A stretch of 9,614 nt of DNA. Origin: Candidatus Woesearchaeota archaeon (GTDB lineage: Archaea; Nanobdellota; Nanobdellia; Woesearchaeales; ARS49). A model generated the notes under the pieces. It did no database searches. It saw nothing but the letters and a program-made list of their open reading frames with translations, and was not told where the DNA came from. The stretch covers positions 1 through 9,614 of the forward strand of contig JACQMZ010000020.1 of the NCBI GenBank assembly GCA_016203345.1, read 5' to 3'. Positions 4,681 through 9,614 of this stretch are shown piece by piece; within the stretch, counting starts at the first letter, position 1; every line of letters begins with the position of its first letter. A program made the position numbers and the translations under genes.

Positions 4681-5801
4681 GAAAACTTCAACGCGTACCC
4701 CTCTGGTATTTTGCTGGCGCGATTGTTGGCGACAGGTCGCATCAAGAGTTTTACCAAGCCGCTGTTTCTGCGTTAAAGGAGACTGGAAAAGTGTGGTCTG
4801 AACATGTGGCGTATCCTGACGTGCAGGCATGGGAATCGAAACAAAATGACAACGTGTTTCTCCGTGATTTCAGGGGGTTGAGAAGTTCAAAAGGGCTTGT
4901 TGCTGACATCAGCATGCCAACGACAGGAGGCGGCGGAGAGCTTGAGTTCGCTCTTAATACGGATATTCCGGTTTGTTGCGTCTACCTCGCAGGTGAAGAA
5001 GCGCAGACAAGAAATATCAGGCCGTCACCGTATGTTCTTCACCGCGCCACAAGCGGCACTGCGCCAAACCTCACTGTACAACCGTATGAAAACAAGGAAC
5101 AGCTTGAAAAGATTGTGCGAGAGTTTGCGCAACAGGAACTCAAGGCCCGACCCCTTCTGGCAGGCGCTTACTTCGTGCTTGAGGGACCTGATGGTGCTGG
5201 TAAAACAACGCAGTGGAAGCTGGTGCTTGAACACTTAAAACAACAAGGTTATGATGTATTGTCTGTCAGGGAGCCGGGAGGAACGCTGCTGGGTGAAGAA
5301 GTGAGGAATATTTTGCTCAACAAAAACGTGCAGATGACGCCGTATGCTGAACTTTTCTTGTTTTCAAGTGCGCGTGTCCAGTTGTTTGAGGAGTCCATTC
5401 TGCCTGCGATGCACGCTGGAAAACTTGCTGTTAGTGACCGCAATTTTCTTTCCACAAATTGTTATCAGGGTGGCGGTCGCGGCATGAATAGGTCAGTACT
5501 GCACGTATTGAACACGCTTGCTACCAAACACACAGATCCTGACTATTGTCTCGTGCTCGATGCGCCAGGAGGGGTGCTGGACAGGCGAAAGGGTTCCCTG
5601 CCAAAAGACCGTATCGAAAAGGAAGGTGCAGGATTCCATGATCGTGTCAGGCAAGCATACAAAGACTTTTGTTGCGAACTGCCCAATGCAGAGTTGATTT
5701 CGATCATGGACGGCGACAGAGAACTTACAGTAGACGAGTTGTTCCAAACTGTGAAGTCAAGGATAGACACGTTTCTCAAAGACAACTTCCGAGAAGCTTG
5801 A
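4677..5801 (+). CDS. DNPH1-like nucleotide N-hydrolase fused to thymidylate kinase
   Basis: This 374-residue fusion has two domains. Residues 9-150 match DNPH1/Rcl of the nucleoside 2-deoxyribosyltransferase fold: WYFAGAIVGDR (10-20), EHVAYP (42-47), VADISMPTTGGGGELE (75-90). The conserved Tyr, Asp and Glu are plausibly Tyr11, Asp64 and Glu88. DNPH1 splits the N-glycosidic bond of deoxynucleoside 5'-monophosphates. Residues 163-372 are a complete thymidylate kinase: P-loop GPDGAGKTT (170-178), REPGGT (198-203), SDRNFLSTNCYQG (253-265) and an Arg-rich lid region (303-315). It phosphorylates dTMP to dTDP. The ATG overlaps the ThyX stop, with a purine-rich GGGAAGGG just upstream, so translation is probably coupled or re-initiated. 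The fusion suggests joint control of the dNMP pool, for instance removal of aberrant dNMPs before phosphorylation. The kinase call is very secure; the hydrolase substrate is uncertain. The gene ends 8 nt from the convergent exchanger gene. Confidence 0.9.
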   Translation: MRKLQRVPLWYFAGAIVGDRSHQEFYQAAVSALKETGKVWSEHVAYPDVQAWESKQNDNVFLRDFRGLRSSKGLVADISMPTTGGGGELEFALNTDIPVCCVYLAGEEAQTRNIRPSPYVLHRATSGTAPNLTVQPYENKEQLEKIVREFAQQELKARPLLAGAYFVLEGPDGAGKTTQWKLVLEHLKQQGYDVLSVREPGGTLLGEEVRNILLNKNVQMTPYAELFLFSSARVQLFEESILPAMHAGKLAVSDRNFLSTNCYQGGGRGMNRSVLHVLNTLATKHTDPDYCLVLDAPGGVLDRRKGSLPKDRIEKEGAGFHDRVRQAYKDFCCELPNAELISIMDGDRELTVDELFQTVKSRIDTFLKDNFREA

Positions 5802-5809
5802 GAAACTTT

Positions 5810-6760
5810 TTAGCGCAACACATAATTTAAGTTTAATTCCACCATAAGGAAGAGAATGTAGACAAACACCAGCGTAACTCCTTCTTTCCACGTGATTTCT
5901 CGTCCTTTTTCAACAAATGTCGCAAAGAGAAAGCAGACGAAGACCATGAAGAGCGAGCTTGTAATAAACAAGAGAAAATCTGTTTGAATTGGGGTGATAA
6001 GGGCAGTGACTCCGAGGACAAGTGTGGAGTTTGCCACGACGCTTCCCATAAGATCTCCAATGTTTAATTGAGGGTGTTTCCTGACAATTGAAATTACGCC
6101 AAACGCCAGTTCGGGAAGAGATGTTCCGAGAGCGACGAAAAACAGCCCAATAAAAATTCGTGGAAGCGAGAGGTCAATGGCCAAATTCGTTCCTGATTCC
6201 ACAACCGTACGCGCACTGAAATACAGAACTGTCACACTTCCCACAAACAGTATCAGGTGGGCAATGCCTTTCCAATGCGTGACATGATTCTGAACAAGTT
6301 TGGGAAAGCTCTGCCGCTCATGCATCAAATGAAACAGGTATATCATAAAAGTGGCGAGCAAAACAAGCCCGTCGATCTGGCTTAGTTCGTTTCCGACGAA
6401 CATGAGTGCAACAGGCAGTGCGGCAATTGCAGTCATCCACAAGGCATCAGTCTTGATCAAAGGATTGCGCACAGGGATGCCTCGGGCAAGAATAACAGTC
6501 AATCCAAGAATGAGCGTCAGGTCGATGATGTTACTGCCAATCACGTTGCCCAATGCAAGCGATGCATTTCCACTGCGTCCAGCGCTGATGCCAACAAAAA
6601 GTTCAGGAAGACTCGTTGATACCGCCATGAGAACAAAAGCTATAACGAATTCGGTCATATGAAGAAATCTCGCAAGCATCACAAGAGAACGCACAAGAAG
6701 CCCTGCACTAACCATGAGCACAACACTGGACAAAACGAACCACGTCAGGTTAACCCACAC
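5810..6760 (-). CDS. CaCA-family Na+(H+)/Ca2+ exchanger
   Basis: This is an integral membrane protein with about ten hydrophobic segments and two homologous alpha repeats. The first repeat is AFVLMAVSTSLPELFVGI, then GNVIGSNIIDLTLILG. The second is FFVALGTSLPELAFGVI, then GDLMGSVVANSTLVLG. The (S/G)TSLPE boxes supply the ion-binding Glu residues, and the GSN/GSV-N segments complete the site. The two repeats sit in opposite membrane orientation, as in archaeal NCX of known structure. It exchanges cytoplasmic Ca2+ for Na+ or H+. An ATG at 6802 is in frame but overlaps the ATPase gene by 53 nt and adds 14 residues unlike the family. The GTG at 6760 starts close to the first membrane helix, overlaps the ATPase by 11 nt and follows GGGGGA by 6 nt, so I chose it. 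It is second in an operon with the Ca2+-ATPase. The ion coupling (Na+ or H+) cannot be told from sequence. Confidence 0.88.
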   Translation of the reverse strand: MWVNLTWFVLSSVVLMVSAGLLVRSLVMLARFLHMTEFVIAFVLMAVSTSLPELFVGISAGRSGNASLALGNVIGSNIIDLTLILGLTVILARGIPVRNPLIKTDALWMTAIAALPVALMFVGNELSQIDGLVLLATFMIYLFHLMHERQSFPKLVQNHVTHWKGIAHLILFVGSVTVLYFSARTVVESGTNLAIDLSLPRIFIGLFFVALGTSLPELAFGVISIVRKHPQLNIGDLMGSVVANSTLVLGVTALITPIQTDFLLFITSSLFMVFVCFLFATFVEKGREITWKEGVTLVFVYILFLMVELNLNYVLR

Positions 6761-9359
6761 GGAAAGTCCCCCACTTGTACAATTCAAGTGCGGCAAAACC
6801 ACTCAAGGCAACAAAAACAATGGTGCCCATCTCTATGCCTGACAAAGGAACAACTCTAAAGAGCTCCTGAAGTGGTTGCCAGTAAATGACCGCAAGCTGT
6901 AACGCCAGCGATCCTCCGACTGCGGCGACCATGTATGGGTTTTTGAAAATGCCAATAGACAGGACAGGCCCGGTCAGCGATCGGCAACTCACTGCACGAA
7001 ACAACTCAAACAAGACGAGCGTTGAAAACGCAATGGTCTGCGCCTTCAAAACGTTTGCATCAAGATAATAGACGAACATGCCCAAGACTGCCACTGTCAA
7101 CAACAACGGTGACAGCAGCATCTGCCCGCCAGTGCCGGCGAACACGCTTGCTTCAGGCTTTCGCGGCGGCCGCGACATAATCCCTGGCCCAGCAGGATCC
7201 ACGCCTAATGCCAACGCCGGCAGGCCGTCAGTCATCAGATTGACCCACAACAAATGAATGGCAAGCAACGGCAAAGGCAGGCCGGCAACAACTGACACAA
7301 ACACCACCAACACTTCTCCAATATTGCATGACACAAGATACGTCAAGTATTTTTGAATGTTATCGTAAATCGTCCGACCTTCCTGCACTGCTTTCACGAT
7401 CGACGCGAAATTATCATCGGCAAGCACCATAGCGCTTGCTTCTTTTGCCACGTCGGTGCCGGTGATCCCCATGGCTATACCCAAGTCTGCTTTTTTGAGT
7501 GCAGGCGCGTCATTCACGCCATCTCCTGTCATGGCGACCACGTGGCCCTTCTTTTTCAACGCATCAACGATCGCCAATTTATGCGCAGGATCCACCCGGG
7601 CGTAAATCGCAATATCTTCAACTTCCTTCTCCAGGTCAAGCGATTCTACATCCTTGCCGGTAATGGCCCGTCCTATAATACCCAATTCCTTGCCTATCGC
7701 GACTGCAGTGGTCAAATGATCTCCAGTAATCATCACGACTTTAATCCCTGCAGTGCGGCACTGGGTGATGGCGTCCTTGACTTCCATGCGCGGCGGATCG
7801 ATCATTGCCTGCAAGCCAACCAAAACAAAATCCTTTTCCATTACCTTACTTTTTCCTTTCAAAGGCTTATACGCGAATGCCAGCACGCGCAAGGCATCCT
7901 GGGCAAACCCCTCGCACACTTTCAGAATCTGGCGTTTCTTTGCAGGAGTCAACGCAGTCTCTTTTCCATTCACCCGCAGCTTCTTGCACAAACCCAACAT
8001 GACTTCTGGCGCTCCCTTCATGTACGCCACTTTCTTGCCACTCACTGCATGCACAGTGGTCATCCGCTTCCGTTCGCTTGTAAACTCAACTTCGTCAACT
8101 CGTGGAAACTTTCCGTGTAGTTCTTCTGCATCAAGCCCTGCCTTTTTGGCGCTTACGATCAACGCAGCTTCTGTCGGGTCGCCCAACACTTCAAACGTGG
8201 AGTTTTCGTGGCGAACGCGTGCGTCATTATTGAGCGCGCCAATCTGCAGCAACAGTGAAAATTTCCTGGAATCCTCACTGAATTGGCCGGCAGGGTCGTA
8301 GCCTGATCCTGTAACGGTAATGACTTTCCCATTCACATACATTTTCGTCACTGTCATCTCATTGTGTGTAAGTGTTCCTGTCTTGTCAGAACAAATGACT
8401 GTGCACGCACCCAGAGTTTCCACACTTGGCAGCCGGCGCACGAGCGCGTTCTTCCGCGCCATTGCCTGCACACCCAGAGCAAGCGAAACTGTCACCACTG
8501 CAGGCAATCCTTCAGGAATCGCGGCCACTGCCAAAGCTACCGATGTCATAAACATTTCCACGAAGTCCTTTCCAAGTGCGACGCCCATTCCAAATGTCAC
8601 GACGGCAATGAGTACCACTGCAGTTCCCAAAAACTTTCCCAACCATGCCAGCTTTTTTTGCAATGGTGTTGGCTCGGTCTTTGTCTCCTGAATGAGAGAC
8701 GCAATCTTGCCCACTTCTGTTTTCATGCCCGTGCCAGTGACTACTGCCTTTCCATGCCCGCCAGTCACGATCGTGCCCGAAAACACCACGTTGCGACGTT
8801 CAGCAACAGGAACATCAGCAGAAAGCACCGCGTCCTCCTTTGACACGGGCAAACTCTCCCCAGTCAATGCAGCCTCCTGCGTCTTCAGGTTAACAACCTC
8901 CAAAAGGCGGGCGTCAGCAGGAATTTTGTCCCCTGTTTCCAGCAAAATAATATCGCCAGGAACCACACTGGAACTATCTACCTTTCGCTGGATGCCATCG
9001 CGCACAACAGTTGCCTTTAACGACAACACTTTTTTCAGCGCTTCAATAGCCGCCTCGGCCCGATAGTCCTGCACGAACCCAAGAATAGCGTTCAACACAA
9101 CGATGGCGGCAATGACGTAAAAGTCAGTGATTTCTCCGAGAAAATATGAAATGATCATTGCGCCAATCAGAATCCACACCAGAGGACTCGTGAATTGTTC
9201 GACAGCGAGCTTCAGAAGGCGAAACCGCTCGCGCACCTGAATAGTGTTCGGGCCATAGGTTTTCAGCCGCGCATCTGCCTCGGACTGTGACAGCCCTCGC
9301 GCAGGGTCGGTTTGCAGTTCATGAAGCACCTCTTTCGCAGGAACGGCAAAATATTCCAT
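6750..9359 (-). CDS. P-type Ca2+-transporting ATPase (type IIA, SERCA-like)
   Basis: This 869-residue protein is a full-length cation pump. It has an N-terminal cation-ATPase domain (about 1-75) and TGES (166-169) in the actuator. The phosphorylation motif is DKTGT with Asp325. KGAPE (448-452), DPPR (521-524), TGD (545-547) and TGDGVNDAP (611-619) complete the nucleotide and hinge sites. It has ten predicted membrane helices. Calcium ligands known from SERCA are matched: IPEGLP with Glu283 in M4, NIGE with Asn679 and Glu682 in M5, NLMTDG with Asn707, Thr710 and Asp711 in M6, and probably Glu785 in M8. Two Ca2+ sites therefore look possible, rather than the single site of PMR1-type pumps. It drives ATP-dependent export of Ca2+ from the cytoplasm. 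The ATG is supported by a TATA-like box about 27 nt upstream. It leads an operon with the exchanger. Mn2+ co-transport cannot be excluded. Confidence 0.95.
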   Translation of the reverse strand: MEYFAVPAKEVLHELQTDPARGLSQSEADARLKTYGPNTIQVRERFRLLKLAVEQFTSPLVWILIGAMIISYFLGEITDFYVIAAIVVLNAILGFVQDYRAEAAIEALKKVLSLKATVVRDGIQRKVDSSSVVPGDIILLETGDKIPADARLLEVVNLKTQEAALTGESLPVSKEDAVLSADVPVAERRNVVFSGTIVTGGHGKAVVTGTGMKTEVGKIASLIQETKTEPTPLQKKLAWLGKFLGTAVVLIAVVTFGMGVALGKDFVEMFMTSVALAVAAIPEGLPAVVTVSLALGVQAMARKNALVRRLPSVETLGACTVICSDKTGTLTHNEMTVTKMYVNGKVITVTGSGYDPAGQFSEDSRKFSLLLQIGALNNDARVRHENSTFEVLGDPTEAALIVSAKKAGLDAEELHGKFPRVDEVEFTSERKRMTTVHAVSGKKVAYMKGAPEVMLGLCKKLRVNGKETALTPAKKRQILKVCEGFAQDALRVLAFAYKPLKGKSKVMEKDFVLVGLQAMIDPPRMEVKDAITQCRTAGIKVVMITGDHLTTAVAIGKELGIIGRAITGKDVESLDLEKEVEDIAIYARVDPAHKLAIVDALKKKGHVVAMTGDGVNDAPALKKADLGIAMGITGTDVAKEASAMVLADDNFASIVKAVQEGRTIYDNIQKYLTYLVSCNIGEVLVVFVSVVAGLPLPLLAIHLLWVNLMTDGLPALALGVDPAGPGIMSRPPRKPEASVFAGTGGQMLLSPLLLTVAVLGMFVYYLDANVLKAQTIAFSTLVLFELFRAVSCRSLTGPVLSIGIFKNPYMVAAVGGSLALQLAVIYWQPLQELFRVVPLSGIEMGTIVFVALSGFAALELYKWGTFRVG

Positions 9360-9381
9360 TCTATGCGTTCCTTATCATAAG

Positions 9382-9391
9382 ACTTTAAGTA
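9382..9391 (-). promoter_or_regulatory. TATA box of the Ca2+-ATPase/exchanger operon
   Basis: Read on the minus strand, TACTTAAAGT lies 23-32 nt before the ATPase ATG. This distance fits an archaeal promoter with transcription starting at or near the start codon. Confidence 0.5.
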
Positions 9392-9432
9392 TTTTGCTTC
9401 AGATTGTACTTGTGTAGCTCTCCTGTGGGTAC

Positions 9433-9479
9433 GAATTTTGCGAACTCCCTCGCTTGCGCTCGGTCGTTCAGCAAAATTC
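9433..9479. repeat. Palindromic intergenic element, copy 2
   Basis: The arms GAATTTTGC (9433-9441) and GCAAAATTC (9471-9479) are perfectly complementary. GAAC (9442-9445) and GTTC (9466-9469) extend the stem across a single bulged A (9470), so 13 base pairs enclose a 20-nt GC-rich core CTCGCTTGCGCTCGGTC. Core and A/T-rich arms resemble the element at 2220-2264. It lies about 75-120 nt upstream of the ATPase start and is not followed by a U-tract. Confidence 0.65.
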
Positions 9480-9496
9480 ACAATATTCTTGGTGAA

Positions 9497-9564
9497 TTAC
9501 TACGAAAGCAATATTACTACGGCAAGATAAGGCAATAACGTAGTAAAACTCAATAACGGAGTAA
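9497..9564. repeat. Four TTACTACG-like octamers in inverted arrangement
   Basis: TTACTACG occurs at 9497-9504 and 9514-9521 (17-nt period). Its complement CGTAGTAA follows at 9539-9546 and a one-mismatch copy CGGAGTAA at 9557-9564 (18-nt period). The last two lie in a longer direct repeat, CAATAACG(T/G)AGTAA at 9533-9546 and 9551-9564. The arrangement resembles a multi-site binding region for a dimeric DNA-binding protein. It is over 135 nt upstream of the ATPase start, so it may serve a gene beyond the right edge. Confidence 0.45.
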
Positions 9565-9566
9565 TA

Positions 9567-9604
9567 CCAAAGTGCATTACTAATGGAAATTTTGTGCACT
9601 TTGG
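9567..9604. repeat. Perfect 10-bp inverted repeat near right end
   Basis: CCAAAGTGCA (9567-9576) and TGCACTTTGG (9595-9604) are exactly complementary around an 18-nt A/T-rich loop. No U-run follows within the ten remaining bases. It could be a hairpin, an operator or the end of a larger element cut by the window edge. Apart from the elements listed, 9392-9614 shows no gene on either strand. Confidence 0.5.
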
Positions 9605-9614
9605 CAGTATAGCA

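Noticed and set aside
7353..8120. 255-codon open frame on the plus strand
   Set aside because: It lies wholly antisense to the P-type ATPase, which has all family motifs. The product is Cys/His/Phe-rich with no recognisable domain, so it is a reverse-strand shadow.
7753..9066. Further long plus-strand frames opposite the ATPase gene
   Set aside because: They arise from the low stop-codon density opposite a well-supported gene. They have no start signals and no domain content.
9263..9481. Minus-strand 72-codon frame overlapping the ATPase start
   Set aside because: It overlaps the ATPase N-terminus and runs through the promoter and the palindromic element, with no recognisable product.
9497..9564. 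Short regularly spaced repeats as a CRISPR array
   Set aside because: The repeats are 8-14 nt with 4-10-nt spacing in direct pairs and inverted orientation, far too short for CRISPR repeats and spacers. No cas genes are present.

Overview
The window most likely comes from an uncultivated archaeon. The strongest evidence is an intronless tRNA-Trp(CCA) at 2282-2355. It has A at the discriminator position, the archaeal/eukaryal identity (bacterial tRNA-Trp has G73), and its 3' CCA is not encoded. In addition, five start codons each have an A/T-rich TATA-like box centred about 25-28 nt upstream, with no spaced Shine-Dalgarno sequence. That is the geometry of archaeal promoters giving leaderless or nearly leaderless mRNAs. 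A DPANN-type lineage is possible but not shown.

Layout, left to right. Positions 1-168 are non-coding, with a long imperfect inverted repeat and a TATA box. At 169-776 are two small overlapping genes (TAATG junction): an unknown helical protein and a DUF192 protein. At 885-2120 two convergent genes, 6 nt apart, encode envelope-type proteins. One is an unrecognised protein with a helical N-terminal half, a beta-strand-rich C-terminal half and a terminal Phe. The other is a clear PagL-type lipid A 3-O-deacylase homologue with the catalytic His/Ser/Glu present. Both carry lipobox-like Cys near the N-terminus. Such proteins belong to bacterial outer membranes, so finding them beside an archaeal tRNA is the main surprise of the window.

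Positions 2121-2281 hold the pagL promoter, a palindromic element of a family that recurs at 9433-9479, and a 17-nt tandem duplication abutting tRNA-Trp. A two-motif LAGLIDADG homing endonuclease gene runs antisense into the 3' end of the tRNA. Its last five codons and stop are tRNA antisense sequence, and its second domain is short, as if cut off there.

Positions 3019-5801 hold a two-gene operon (ATGA overlap) for thymidine nucleotides. The first gene is a duplicated ThyX-like flavin-dependent thymidylate synthase. The second is a fusion of a DNPH1/Rcl-like (deoxyribosyltransferase-fold) N-hydrolase domain with thymidylate kinase. Together these could make dTMP, remove unwanted deoxynucleotides and phosphorylate dTMP to dTDP.

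Positions 5810-9359 (minus strand) hold a calcium-export operon: a SERCA-like P-type Ca2+-ATPase followed, with overlapping coding ends, by a CaCA-family Na+(H+)/Ca2+ exchanger. The right end (9360-9614) is non-coding. It holds the ATPase promoter, the second palindromic element, a cluster of four TTACTACG-like octamers in inverted arrangement and a perfect 10-bp inverted repeat.
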